Assembly: GCA_045643125.1 (NCBI GenBank)
Contig: JAZUKE010000085.1
Coordinates: 1-64,000 of the forward strand
Length of the DNA: 64,000 nt
Direction of reading: 5' to 3'
Source of the DNA: UBA1206 sp045643125
Lineage (GTDB): Bacteria; Bacillota; Clostridia; Oscillospirales; CAG-382
Positions 8,452 to 15,942 of the stretch are shown here, in pieces. A program made the translations under genes and the position numbers. How positions within the stretch are numbered: the stretch's first letter is position 1; every line of letters begins with the position of its first letter. The notes below the pieces were generated by a model. The model was not told where the DNA came from. It was given only the letters and a program-made list of their open reading frames with translations, and did no database searches.

Positions 8452-9210
8452 ATGAAAAAAATATTTTCTCTCATCATTCTCGCATCTCTCTGCGTTTCGC
8501 TTTTTGCCTGCACGCCGGACGTTGATCCGACCGAGCAGGGGTTCGTGATAAAAGAAACCGGCGAAGAATATATATGGTGCCGCGGTGTCTTTGCCGTGAA
8601 CGTCGGCGACGTCTTCTTCACCGAAAAAGGCGGAAACGGCTACTGCACGATAATCAACGAAGAAGCACAGGAAGGCGGAGTTCCGCGCTTCCTCTGCGAA
8701 AACGACAATGACCTGCCATACGTTTACCGCATAAACACTTTCCCGGATTTCACCGTGGAAAGCTTTGAGCCGATAGCCGCGCAGCTCTGGCTCGAAGGCG
8801 ATTCGTCCGCCCAGCAGATAGGCAAGCTGCTCCCCGAGGAAGAATACCTCGAATCTTACTGGTCTGTCGATGACCTGAACCGTCTCCGTGCGGAACGCGA
8901 AAGCGAAAGGCTCATCTGTGAGCAGAATCACGAAAAGTATTACGCAAGCTACGATTACGTCTATATGATACGCGACACGATAGCAAAAGAAGAAGTGCAG
9001 AAGCGTGAAGCCCCGACGGTGAACGAAATGGATCTCGACTTCACCCTGCACATCCGTCTGCTTTCCGCCGCATACCCCGGGCTTTATTACGAAGTGGTCT
9101 TCTGGCGCGACACCAACGGTATGAACTATCTTTACGATATGGAACACGGAAATTCCTATTTCTGTCCGGAGCCGCTCACATACTATTTCTGGGGAGGGCT
9201 TACCGAGTGA
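8452..9210 (+). CDS. Lipoprotein of unknown function
   Basis: A 252-residue protein with an N-terminal lipoprotein signal (Lys-Lys, hydrophobic core, lipobox SLFAC near residue 20), hence predicted to be membrane anchored outside the cell. The mature part is acidic and contains a charged helical stretch around residues 140-185. No enzyme motif is recognised. GGAAG precedes the ATG. Its stop overlaps the GTG start of rimI (GTGA), so it is translationally coupled to rimI and tsaD, although a link to tRNA modification is not evident. Confidence 0.75.
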   Translation: MKKIFSLIILASLCVSLFACTPDVDPTEQGFVIKETGEEYIWCRGVFAVNVGDVFFTEKGGNGYCTIINEEAQEGGVPRFLCENDNDLPYVYRINTFPDFTVESFEPIAAQLWLEGDSSAQQIGKLLPEEEYLESYWSVDDLNRLRAERESERLICEQNHEKYYASYDYVYMIRDTIAKEEVQKREAPTVNEMDLDFTLHIRLLSAAYPGLYYEVVFWRDTNGMNYLYDMEHGNSYFCPEPLTYYFWGGLTE

Positions 9211-9638
9211 CGGTACGCAGAATAAAAGACGACGAAACACTTTCGGCGTCAAAACTCGAAAAAGAATGTCTTTTCTGTCCGTGGAGCAAAAGCGAGATAG
9301 ATTCATTCATAAAAAACGAACACTCCGTCTATCTTGTCGCCGAAAAGGACGGCGTGATAGCGGGAATATGCAGCGCGACGGTCGGTGCGGGCGAATGCAG
9401 CATCGACAATATCGCCGTCGGCAAGGAATACAGACGAAGCGGCATCGCGTCCGCGCTTATCGAATCCCTTTTTGATTTTTCAAGGCGGAACGGATGCGAT
9501 GAAGCGTACCTCGAAGTCGCCGAAGACAACGAAAACGCAATAGCTTTATATAAAAAATACGGATTTTTCACGGTAGGCAGGCGACCGCACTTTTACGGCA
9601 ATACCGACGCCCTGCTTATGAAATCGGAGGAAATATGA
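9207..9638 (+). CDS. rimI: Ribosomal protein S18 alanine N-acetyltransferase type GNAT
   Basis: A 143-residue GNAT acetyltransferase. The acetyl-CoA loop is in VGKEYRRSGIASALI (R/Q-x-x-G-x-A pattern), followed by the C-terminal block LEVAEDNENAIALYKKYGF, typical of RimI. RimI acetylates the N-terminal alanine of ribosomal protein S18; some relatives have broader substrates. The start is a GTG at 9207 with a strong GGGGAGGG upstream, overlapping the preceding stop. The downstream tsaD overlaps by ATGA, giving the common rimI-tsaD pairing. Confidence 0.9.
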   Translation: MTVRRIKDDETLSASKLEKECLFCPWSKSEIDSFIKNEHSVYLVAEKDGVIAGICSATVGAGECSIDNIAVGKEYRRSGIASALIESLFDFSRRNGCDEAYLEVAEDNENAIALYKKYGFFTVGRRPHFYGNTDALLMKSEEI

Positions 9639-10645
9639 TAATACTCGGAATAGAATCAAGCTGCGACGAGACCGCGGCTTCAATAGTAAAAGACGGCAGA
9701 GAGCTTGTTTCAAGTGTCGTCGCCACGCAGATCGCCGTCCACGCGCTTTACGGCGGTGTCGTCCCGGAGATCGCGTCGAGAGCGCATTGCGAAGCGATAA
9801 CCGGTGTGGTAAACGAAGCGCTCGCCAAAGCGAATATGACGCTCGGCGACGTCGATGCGATAGCCGTCACCTACGCTCCCGGACTTATCGGAGCGCTGCT
9901 CACGGGGCTTTCGTTTGCAAAAGGACTTGCCTATTCTTCGGGCAAGCCGCTCATTCCCGTTCATCACATACGCGGACACGTTGCCGCGAATTATCTCGTA
10001 CATCCCGATCTTGAGCCGCCGTTCTACTGCCTTGTCGTTTCCGGCGGACACACATCGCTTATGAAAGCGGAATCGTACACCGACTACCGCCTTATCGGTC
10101 ACGCACGCGACGACGCCGCAGGCGAAGCGTTCGACAAAGCCGCCCGTATGCTCGGGCTTCCCTATCCCGGAGGCGCGGCAATGGACAAACTGGCATCTAT
10201 CGGCAACCCCGACGCGATAAAATTCACTCCCGCTACCGTACACGATCACGAATACGACTTCTCTTTTTCGGGGCTGAAAACGGCTGTAATAAACTACGTT
10301 CACACGAACGAAGCGCGCGGCATCACGCTTGACGACACGCAGAAAGCCGACCTTGCCGCGTCGTTCACAAAAACTCTCGTAAACACGATCTCGTCCCGGC
10401 TTGAAAAGCTCATCACGACCGGCGAAAAGCTCCCCGTCGTCCTTGCAGGCGGCGTGGCGGCAAACTCGCATCTCCGCAAAGCGGTTGTCGATCTTTGCGA
10501 AAAACACGGCGTAAAATCGTACATTCCTCCGCTTTCCCTTTGCGGCGACAACGCCGCGATGATAGCGTCGCAGGGATATTACGAATACCTTTCCGGCTCT
10601 GTCGCGCCGCTTGACCTGAACGCTTACGCCACCAAAGAAGTATAA
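9635..10645 (+). CDS. tsaD: tRNA N6-threonylcarbamoyladenosine transferase subunit TsaD
   Basis: A 336-residue Kae1/TsaD protein that transfers threonylcarbamoyl to A37 of ANN-decoding tRNAs together with TsaB and TsaE. It begins ILGIESSCDETAAS, has the metal-binding histidines in HHIRGH (residues 110-115), the ASNK-fold nucleotide motifs GLKTAV and AGGVAANSHLR, and a late CGDNAAMIA block. Full length. GGAGG is 4 bp upstream and the ATG overlaps the rimI stop. Its partners tsaE and tsaB lie in a separate operon at 28.5-29.7 kb of this window. Confidence 0.98.
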   Translation: MIILGIESSCDETAASIVKDGRELVSSVVATQIAVHALYGGVVPEIASRAHCEAITGVVNEALAKANMTLGDVDAIAVTYAPGLIGALLTGLSFAKGLAYSSGKPLIPVHHIRGHVAANYLVHPDLEPPFYCLVVSGGHTSLMKAESYTDYRLIGHARDDAAGEAFDKAARMLGLPYPGGAAMDKLASIGNPDAIKFTPATVHDHEYDFSFSGLKTAVINYVHTNEARGITLDDTQKADLAASFTKTLVNTISSRLEKLITTGEKLPVVLAGGVAANSHLRKAVVDLCEKHGVKSYIPPLSLCGDNAAMIASQGYYEYLSGSVAPLDLNAYATKEV

Positions 10646-10655
10646 AAAAATAAAA

Positions 10656-10679
10656 TTTGAGGCGGATCGCCGCCTCAAA
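10656..10679 (+). terminator. Rho-independent-like terminator after tsaD
   Basis: A perfect 10-bp stem (TTTGAGGCGG / CCGCCTCAAA) with a 4-nt loop starts 11 bp after the tsaD stop. The upstream flank is A-rich and the downstream T-run is modest. Confidence 0.7.
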
Positions 10680-10762
10680 ATACGATGATTCTTATATAGC
10701 CGTCCGCACAGTGGACAACTCACGGGAGTTTTACACAATTTACATAATCTGCCCCTCTGCTA

Positions 10763-10866
10763 TGTGGATAACCGTGTGGATTTGTGGAAAACCGAGTCGA
10801 ATTTTGCCGAAAAGCCTTGAAATCACGTCATCGGGGTGTGGATAACTATGTGGAAAGTGTGGATAA
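10763..10866 (+). promoter_or_regulatory. Cluster of DnaA-box-like 9-mers
   Basis: Three exact copies of TGTGGATAA, the reverse complement of the DnaA box TTATCCACA, lie at 10763-10771, 10837-10845 and 10858-10866. Degenerate copies lie at 10775 (TGTGGATTT), 10783 (TGTGGAAAA) and 10849 (TGTGGAAAG). All point the same way and form two triplets spaced 12+8 and 12+9 bp. An AT-rich stretch with a 7-bp inverted repeat (CGATAAT / ATTATCG, 10875-10892) follows. No dnaA, dnaN or rpmH is nearby. Candidate roles are a DnaA-titrating cluster, a regulatory site or an origin element. Confidence 0.65.
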
Positions 10867-10924
10867 AATAATTTCGATAATGCGGATTATCGGTGCGATT
10901 ATGTAAACCGGAGGGTAAGAGTTT

Positions 10925-10978
10925 TCAGTTTTCAGTCTTCAGTTTTCAGTAGGGGACGGCGTCCTCGACGTCCCGATT
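10925..10978. repeat. TTTTCAG tandem tract and GGGACG hairpin
   Basis: Imperfect tandem copies of TTTTCAG are followed by an inverted repeat GGGACG / CGTCCC (10953-10974). The same TTTTCAG tract recurs at 13867-13902, so it is a dispersed intergenic repeat in this genome. Function unknown. Confidence 0.55.
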
Positions 10979-11011
10979 ACTAATTCACGAAACAAATTTC
11001 AAATTATCGAA

Positions 11012-11185
11012 ATTATTTCACGCTTTCGCGTGAAATAATCACCTCAATGTGCGAAGCACATATCATATCGCGCAAGCGATATATCATACGCCTCAAGGCG
11101 TATATCATATTGCCATAAGGCAATATATCATTTCGCGTAAGCGATAAGGGCGTATATCATATTGCCATAAGGCAATATATCATTT
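11012..11185. repeat. Array of palindromes with ATATCAT linkers
   Basis: A 12-bp perfect hairpin (ATTATTTCACGC / GCGTGAAATAAT, 11012-11039) precedes a run of short palindromes joined by ATATCAT: ATGTGC/GCACAT, ATCGC/GCGAT, ACGCC/GGCGT, ATTGCC/GGCAAT, then a TTCGC/GCGA unit and a second ATTGCC/GGCAAT. A 37-bp segment is repeated exactly or nearly so at 11097-11133 and 11149-11185. It fills the gap up to the stop of the DUF6062 gene. The arrangement resembles the array at 1-86 with a different linker. Confidence 0.75.
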
Positions 11186-11872
11186 TTAAATCTCATCGCC
11201 CGCAATGAATCTGATCGCCCTTTCTACCGAGTCTTTCGAGTTTCCCCAAGGGACGTCGTGATAGTTATAGTCGAACTTTTTGCAGAACAGACTGATATCG
11301 TCGTAAAGCGAATTTATATACTCTGTCACGATACCTTCGGCTGCCTTGCAAAGCTCGGGATACCAGCGCTTTGAATTGACCTTTTTGGAAAACAGAAGCA
11401 GTTTTTTATAGTGCGGCAGGCAGAAATATTTTTGCGACGCGAACTTGTTCCGGAACTCGTTTTCTTCTTCAAAAAGACCGCAGGCGGTCTCGAACATTTT
11501 GTCGTAATGACCTTCGATGCGTCCGCAGACGTAGCAGTCGTGTTCGAGCTTTTCTATCCGTTTTACCGGCTTCGCCGCGGGATCGCCCGAAAGAAAGCCG
11601 CCCGGCTTTATATCCTTGCGAAGCTCGTCAAGGTGCGTCTGTATCGTCAGCGCAAGCGGAAGCCGCGTTTTGGACTCGAACATCATATCAAAGTGCCTGC
11701 GGCAGAATCCAAGCTCGTTGGTCTTTATCCTTACGTCCGGCTCCATCATCGAAGCGCCGGTGATAAGGTCTATCTCGTTTTTTTCGAGCTGTTTATAAAG
11801 CAGGCAGAACGGACATTCGTCATTCTGCTCGAACGCCTGATTCACGGGAATGGTATATATCCTTTCGTGCAT
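11186..11872 (-). CDS. DUF6062 family protein with Cys/His metal-site motifs
   Basis: A 228-residue soluble protein that I recognise as DUF6062-like: an opening IYTIPVNQAF followed by CPFC, then MMEPDVR...GFCRRHFDMM. Four paired motifs, CPFC (residues ~21-24), CRRH, CYVC and CLPH, suggest two treble-clef or zinc-ribbon-like sites. Biochemical function is unknown. No signal peptide or transmembrane segment. It is divergent from ogg with only 47 bp between starts, so the two may share a promoter region. Confidence 0.8.
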   Translation of the reverse strand: MHERIYTIPVNQAFEQNDECPFCLLYKQLEKNEIDLITGASMMEPDVRIKTNELGFCRRHFDMMFESKTRLPLALTIQTHLDELRKDIKPGGFLSGDPAAKPVKRIEKLEHDCYVCGRIEGHYDKMFETACGLFEEENEFRNKFASQKYFCLPHYKKLLLFSKKVNSKRWYPELCKAAEGIVTEYINSLYDDISLFCKKFDYNYHDVPWGNSKDSVERAIRFIAGDEI

Positions 11873-11919
11873 TTTTCTTCACCTCGGTGACATTATAACA
11901 CAAACAAGGTAAAATTACA

Positions 11920-12786
11920 ATGGTATTTTTTGAAGGCAGCAACACATACATAGAAAAAGACGGTCTTTTTGACATAACGAAGACCTTTGACTGCGGTCAG
12001 TGCTTCCGCTTTGAAAACGAAAACGGCGTCATCACCGGCATCGCCCACGGCAGAAAGCTCTGCGTGAGGGAGGACGAAAAGTACGTCATCCTCGAAAACG
12101 TGAGTGAAGACGAATTTGATTCCGTGTGGAAGACCTATTTTGACCTCGACCGCGACTACGGCGGCATCAACTCGTTTCTGAGCCGCGACAGCGAAGTGAA
12201 AGACTGTCTGAACTACGCAAAAGGCATACGCATACTCCGTCAGGACAAATGGGAAACGCTCTGCTCGTTCATCATATCGCAGAACAACAACATCCCGAGG
12301 ATAAAAAAGATAGTGTCGTCTCTCTGCACCAACTTCGGCGCTCCGACCGACGGCGGCTTCGCCTTCCCCGACGCAAAGACGGTGCTTGACGCCGGCGTTG
12401 ACGGTCTTGCCGTGATACGCAGCGGTTTTCGGGCAAAGTACATCATCGACGCCGCCGAAAAGGTCGTGTCGGGGGACGTTGACCTCGAAAAGCTCGCGGC
12501 TTTGTCCTACGACGAAGCAAAAGAGATACTTATGACGATAAAAGGCGTCGGAAACAAGGTCGCCGACTGCGTGCTTCTGTTCGGCTACGGATTTTTCGAT
12601 GCGTTCCCCAAAGACGTATGGATAAAGCGCGTGATACAGAAATATTACGGCGACGGCTTCGACGAATCGGTCTTCAAGCCCTACGGCGGCATCGCGCAGC
12701 AGTATCTGTTTTACCGCGAAAGATGGATAGAAAAAGACTCCGCACCTTTCGGCACGGAGTCCCCGACAGTGAATAACCGTCCTTAA
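11920..12786 (+). CDS. ogg: 8-oxoguanine DNA glycosylase/AP lyase (Ogg1 type)
   Basis: A 288-residue base-excision repair enzyme that removes 8-oxoG. The N-terminal beta domain (FDCGQCFRF) and the helix-hairpin-helix are clear. The catalytic lysine is K213 in KGVGNKVADC and the conserved aspartate is D232 in FPKDVWI; the 19-residue distance between them equals that in human OGG1. Full length. Its stop codon overlaps, tail to tail, the stop of a 30-codon gene on the other strand. Confidence 0.95.
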   Translation: MVFFEGSNTYIEKDGLFDITKTFDCGQCFRFENENGVITGIAHGRKLCVREDEKYVILENVSEDEFDSVWKTYFDLDRDYGGINSFLSRDSEVKDCLNYAKGIRILRQDKWETLCSFIISQNNNIPRIKKIVSSLCTNFGAPTDGGFAFPDAKTVLDAGVDGLAVIRSGFRAKYIIDAAEKVVSGDVDLEKLAALSYDEAKEILMTIKGVGNKVADCVLLFGYGFFDAFPKDVWIKRVIQKYYGDGFDESVFKPYGGIAQQYLFYRERWIEKDSAPFGTESPTVNNRP

Positions 12787-12875
12787 CCGCCGCAGCAGCA
12801 AAGGATGATTATTGCGATAAGAATGATTACCCAGCAGTTATTCTGGCCTCCGAAGAACGAATCGAAGCATCCCAT
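12783..12875 (-). CDS. 30-residue Cys-rich membrane miniprotein (YjcZ-like)
   Basis: A very short gene: ATG at 12875 preceded by AAGGAGGGAATTTAC, an excellent ribosome site, and stop at 12783. The product starts MGCFDSFFGGQNNCW, has a hydrophobic Ile/Leu-rich helix (VIILIAIIIL) and ends in CCCGG. This layout, a short polar head, one membrane helix and a terminal Cys cluster, is typical of the small YjcZ/CYSTM-type proteins often linked to sporulation in Firmicutes. The last 3-4 bp overlap the end of ogg. The strong ribosome site argues that it is real. Confidence 0.75.
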   Translation of the reverse strand: MGCFDSFFGGQNNCWVIILIAIIILCCCGG

Positions 12876-12918
12876 GTAAATTCCCTCCTTCTGTCCGGAG
12901 TATCAACCGGTTCTCTAC

Positions 12919-12948
12919 ATACTATGCAGAAACGTTATTCTGCGTCAA
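12919..12948 (-). promoter_or_regulatory. Possible promoter for the miniprotein
   Basis: On the minus strand TTGACG (plus 12943-12948), an 18-bp spacer and TAGTAT (12919-12924) precede the miniprotein start by about 45 bp. The match is moderate, and a sporulation sigma factor could instead be used. Confidence 0.4.
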
Positions 12949-12981
12949 AACAAAAAGAAAACCAAAAAAGGAGAAAATCCA

Positions 12982-13563
12982 ATAAAACGCATTTTAATTC
13001 TGCTGCTTGCCCTTTCCCTTGTCTTCTCGTGCGTGGCGTGCGATATAGGCAGCTTCATAGAAGTCGTCACGTCGGAGCCGGAGGACGTATCGTTTGAGCC
13101 GGTCTCGATCATAACCTATGTATCGCTTCCCGAAGAATCAAGCATTTACGAGGAATCAAGTCTTCCCGAAGAATCGGAGGAAGAGCCGGGGATCACCGTT
13201 GACAAAGACGGAGCTTATTACGATCTTGAACACGTCGTCGCGTATCTTGCGACATACAAAAAACTGCCGTCGAACTACATCACCAAAGCCGAAGCACAGA
13301 AGCTCGGATGGTCGGGCGGCACAGTGGAAAGATACAAAAACGGTGCCGCGATCGGCGGAGACTATTACGGCAACTACGAAAAACGGCTTCCCACAACGAA
13401 AGGCATCAAATACACTGAATGTGACCTCGATACGAACGGCAGCAAGCCGAGAGGCGAAAAGCGGCTCATCTACTCGACGGATTGGCATTTTTATTACACC
13501 GAGGATCATTACGAAACGTTCCGTGAAGTCGTATACGAGAACGGAAAGGTGGTATTCAAATGA
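12982..13563 (+). CDS. Barnase-family ribonuclease, lipoprotein-anchored, apparent ATA start
   Basis: A secreted guanyl-specific ribonuclease of the barnase (N1/T1) family. The C-terminal ~110 residues match remembered barnase: YKKLPSNYITKAEAQKLGW, then TECD, PRGEKR and DHYETF. All catalytic residues are retained: Lys27, Glu73, Arg83, Arg87 and His102 equivalents at about K95, E146, R157, R161 and H176. A Glu/Ser-rich linker joins it to a lipoprotein signal (KRILILLLALSLVFSC). The signal reads in frame from an ATA codon at 12982 that sits 8 bp after GGAG. The first canonical start, GTG at 13033, would remove the signal. ATA may be a rare start, a mutation or a sequencing error. The barstar gene overlaps by ATGA. 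Confidence 0.88.
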   Translation: MKRILILLLALSLVFSCVACDIGSFIEVVTSEPEDVSFEPVSIITYVSLPEESSIYEESSLPEESEEEPGITVDKDGAYYDLEHVVAYLATYKKLPSNYITKAEAQKLGWSGGTVERYKNGAAIGGDYYGNYEKRLPTTKGIKYTECDLDTNGSKPRGEKRLIYSTDWHFYYTEDHYETFREVVYENGKVVFK

Positions 13564-13826
13564 AAAATATACTGCTCGATTTTTCGCTCGTTTTCAATAA
13601 AGCCTCCGCCCACTCCTACGTCGCGTCCAAGCTCTCGTTTCCCCGTTGGTACGGCAGGAATTTCGACGCGCTGAACGACTGTCTCTGGGAGATCGGCGAA
13701 TGTACGCTTGTGCTGCGAAACGTCGAAAAGCTGAACGAGATCGACAAAACTTTCCTTGAAGTTTTCAAGCGCAACGAAAAAGAAAATAAAAATCTGTCCC
13801 TTGTCATACTCGACGAAGGACAGTGA
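13560..13826 (+). CDS. Barstar-family barnase inhibitor
   Basis: An 88-residue protein of the barstar family. WYGRNFDALNDCLWEIGE corresponds to the barstar block that plugs the barnase active site (YYGENLDALWDCL in the Bacillus protein), and the C-terminal strand LSLVILDE matches. It would stay in the cytoplasm and protect the cell from unsecreted nuclease. The ATG overlaps the barnase stop, so synthesis is coupled to the toxin gene, and a strong terminator follows immediately. Confidence 0.93.
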   Translation: MKNILLDFSLVFNKASAHSYVASKLSFPRWYGRNFDALNDCLWEIGECTLVLRNVEKLNEIDKTFLEVFKRNEKENKNLSLVILDEGQ

Positions 13827-13864
13827 AAAAAGGATTTCCGTGATGTGAGCGGAAATCCTTTTTT
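13826..13864 (+). terminator. Rho-independent terminator after barstar
   Basis: A perfect 15-bp stem (AAAAAAGGATTTCCG / CGGAAATCCTTTTTT) with a 9-nt loop begins at the barstar stop codon and ends in a T-run. Confidence 0.9.
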
Positions 13865-13865
13865 G

Positions 13866-13976
13866 AGTTTTCGGTTTTCAGTTTTCAGTTTTCAGTTTTC
13901 ACCTGCAAATTATTTCACGGCTTGCCGTGAAAATAATTACCTTAATTTGTCATTTGCAATTTGTCATTTGTCATTC
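13866..13976. repeat. Dispersed intergenic repeats: TTTTCAG tract, hairpin and TTTGTCA words
   Basis: Tandem TTTTCAG (13867-13902) is followed by an inverted repeat ATTATTTCACGGC / GCCGTGAAAATAAT (one extra A) and then CCTTAATTTG with repeated CATTTG, CAATTTG and CATTTG words up to the stop of the YczE-like gene. The CCTTAATTT block with TTTGCAA/TTTGTCA words recurs at 16031-16060, and the hairpin resembles the one at 11012-11039. Confidence 0.6.
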
Positions 13977-14666
13977 GTTTGTCCGCTTTTTCTTTGCAAA
14001 TATTATTCTCACCGAGTCGTAAAGGGGTTCGTGCGTTATCTTATCCGCGTCGAAGCGCATCGTGCGGAACGCAAACTGCATAACCGGCCCCGCGCCGAAC
14101 GCGCAGACGAGCGTGCCGACACCGACTTTGCCGCCGAGCAGCCATCCGATGAACGTGGCAAGGCTGAGCAGTCCTATGCTGATAACGCCTATGGGAATCT
14201 TTGAAAGTCTCTTTTTAAGCCCGACAAGCAGCGTGTCACGCGGGCCGCAGCCGAGAGCGGCATTCATATAGAAATACTGCGTGTAGCCGAGTATGAACAA
14301 CCCTACGACGAGCATAACGATACTTCCCGCCATATTCTTCGGCACCGGGACGACGTTCAGCCACTCGAAGAAATCCACCGCTTTGCCGACGGTCACCGCG
14401 TCGATGAACATAGCGATGCCGATGGGCTCGCGCATAATCACGTCGATAAGAACTATCAGCGCCGAAACGGCTATCGAAGCGTTGCCGTAGACGATGCCGA
14501 GCGTCTTGGAAAGACCGAGGTTGAATACGTCCCACGGAGCGGCGCCGACCGACGCGTGTATCGTGAGGTAAACGCCGAAGCCGTTGACGAAAAGCGAAAT
14601 GAACGCTATGCACATATTCGTGAAGATACCCCGACGGGTATCGTTTTTTATTGCTTTTATTCTCAT
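13971..14666 (-). CDS. YczE/YitT-type membrane protein
   Basis: A 231-residue integral membrane protein with five to six hydrophobic helices. It belongs to the YczE/YyaS-like group of Firmicutes: a GVYLTIHASVGAAPWDVFNLG opening and a second half that repeats the pattern as NAALGCGPRDTLLVGL. The duplicated G-x-x-P-x-D motif suggests two internal repeats. Transport or regulatory function is unknown for most members. The ATG at 14666 is chosen; an upstream TTG at 14684 is possible. The C-terminal tail is basic (KKKR), consistent with a cytoplasmic end. Confidence 0.8.
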   Translation of the reverse strand: MRIKAIKNDTRRGIFTNMCIAFISLFVNGFGVYLTIHASVGAAPWDVFNLGLSKTLGIVYGNASIAVSALIVLIDVIMREPIGIAMFIDAVTVGKAVDFFEWLNVVPVPKNMAGSIVMLVVGLFILGYTQYFYMNAALGCGPRDTLLVGLKKRLSKIPIGVISIGLLSLATFIGWLLGGKVGVGTLVCAFGAGPVMQFAFRTMRFDADKITHEPLYDSVRIIFAKKKRTNE

Positions 14667-14701
14667 AAACAAACCGTCCGACAATATTCTTACAACGATT
14701 A

Positions 14702-14730
14702 TTTGTAGCAGATGCGAACGGTTTTGTCAA
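14702..14730 (-). promoter_or_regulatory. Promoter for the YczE-like gene
   Basis: On the minus strand a perfect TTGACA (plus 14725-14730), 17 bp and TACAAA (14702-14707) lie about 35 bp upstream of the ATG. Confidence 0.6.
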
Positions 14731-14764
14731 TAGAAAAAGAAAGGAAAAATATAATAAAAATATC

Positions 14765-14793
14765 TTGATTTTCTTTTTTCGGTGTGATATAAC
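14765..14793 (+). promoter_or_regulatory. Promoter for the FliB-like gene
   Basis: TTGATT (14765-14770), 17 bp with TGTGA just before the -10 (extended -10), and TATAAC (14788-14793). It reads toward the ATG at 14828. Confidence 0.65.
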
Positions 14794-14827
14794 ACTCTCG
14801 AAAATCCAATATAAAGAAGGAATATTA

Positions 14828-15910
14828 ATGAGCAGAGTGCTTGTACCCGATTATTTTGAGCGGTTCGTATGCAAATGCGGCATCTGCCGTCACCCGTGCT
14901 GCGACGGCTGGGGCATCAACGTGAGCAAAGCGGAATATTTTTCGCTCATCGGTCTTGACTGCACCGAAAAACTGCGTCACCGCATAGACGACGCCTTTGT
15001 GGTGTCGGACTTCCCCACCGATGAATCCTACGCTTCGATACAGCCGAATTTTCTTGAACAATGTCCGATGCTCGACGAAGACGGACTTTGTATGCTTCAA
15101 AAGGAAAAGGGTGAGCATCTGCTGCCGCTTATATGCCGCGTATATCCGCGAGGCGTGAAAAAGTACGGCGAAAATCACGAGATATGTATGTCGTGCAGCT
15201 GCGAAGAGACGGTGGAACTGCTTATGCAAAGCACGAAGCCGCTGCTCCCGCACGAAACGACGGTGGATCTGCCGTTTGATGGGCTTGAAGTCTACGGCGA
15301 CGAGCCGGAAAAAGACGCTCTTCGCCACAAATGCGTGTTAATAATGTCCGAGCCGGGCGAAAGCATAACGGAACGCCTTGAAAAGATCGGGTTGCTTTGC
15401 GGCGGCAATCCGCAGGAAGAAGCGGAAAGCCGAAAGCAGTCGCTTGTTTCGGTAAAGCATTTTATCGAAATACTTTGCAGACGCAGCAAGAGCATAAGAG
15501 AATACGGTGAAAAAGTGCTGTCCTTCCTCGACTGCGGCGAAGACGAGATGATGCTCCGTTTCGACGAAGCGGAAGAGCATCTTTACAAAGTGATCCCGAA
15601 GGTCGAAGCCTACGCGGGCAGGATAATCGCCAATCATCTGATATACGAGAGTTTCCCCTACGTTGACGGCTGTGAAACGCCCGATTCGGCGTTTGCCGCG
15701 TTCTGCACGGCGGTCGCCCTGCTCAAGGTGATGTGCGTCTGCGGTATGGCGGACACCGACGACATCGACGTTTTTACGGATATCCTGTCATTTGCCAACA
15801 GATTTATCGAACATTCCGACTATTACAGAACGTGCAGCCGCCTCTCGCACCCCGAAGGGATGAAGACGTTTGCGCTTTTTAAGCCGATACTTGAAAAGAA
15901 TGACAAATGA
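14828..15910 (+). CDS. FliB-family (lysine-N-methylase-like) Cys-cluster protein
   Basis: A 360-residue protein resembling FliB/YkgJ cysteine-cluster proteins. The N-terminal half has CKCGICRHPCCDGW, then CPMLDEDGLCMLQ, ICRVYPRG and CMSCSC, a spacing consistent with an iron-sulfur cluster as in the flagellin lysine-N-methylase. The remaining 230 residues are helical. FliB methylates lysines on flagellin, but no flagellar gene lies in this window, so the target may be another surface protein. The ATG at 14828 has GAAGGAA upstream. The final codons run into the TGACAAAT repeat described downstream. Confidence 0.75.
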   Translation: MSRVLVPDYFERFVCKCGICRHPCCDGWGINVSKAEYFSLIGLDCTEKLRHRIDDAFVVSDFPTDESYASIQPNFLEQCPMLDEDGLCMLQKEKGEHLLPLICRVYPRGVKKYGENHEICMSCSCEETVELLMQSTKPLLPHETTVDLPFDGLEVYGDEPEKDALRHKCVLIMSEPGESITERLEKIGLLCGGNPQEEAESRKQSLVSVKHFIEILCRRSKSIREYGEKVLSFLDCGEDEMMLRFDEAEEHLYKVIPKVEAYAGRIIANHLIYESFPYVDGCETPDSAFAAFCTAVALLKVMCVCGMADTDDIDVFTDILSFANRFIEHSDYYRTCSRLSHPEGMKTFALFKPILEKNDK

Positions 15911-15942
15911 CAAATTACAAATGATAAATTGCAAATAGAGAT

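Noticed and set aside
11047..11185. CRISPR array
   Set aside because: Only a 7-bp word is constant and the intervening sequences are palindromes; there are no unique spacers of equal length and no cas genes.
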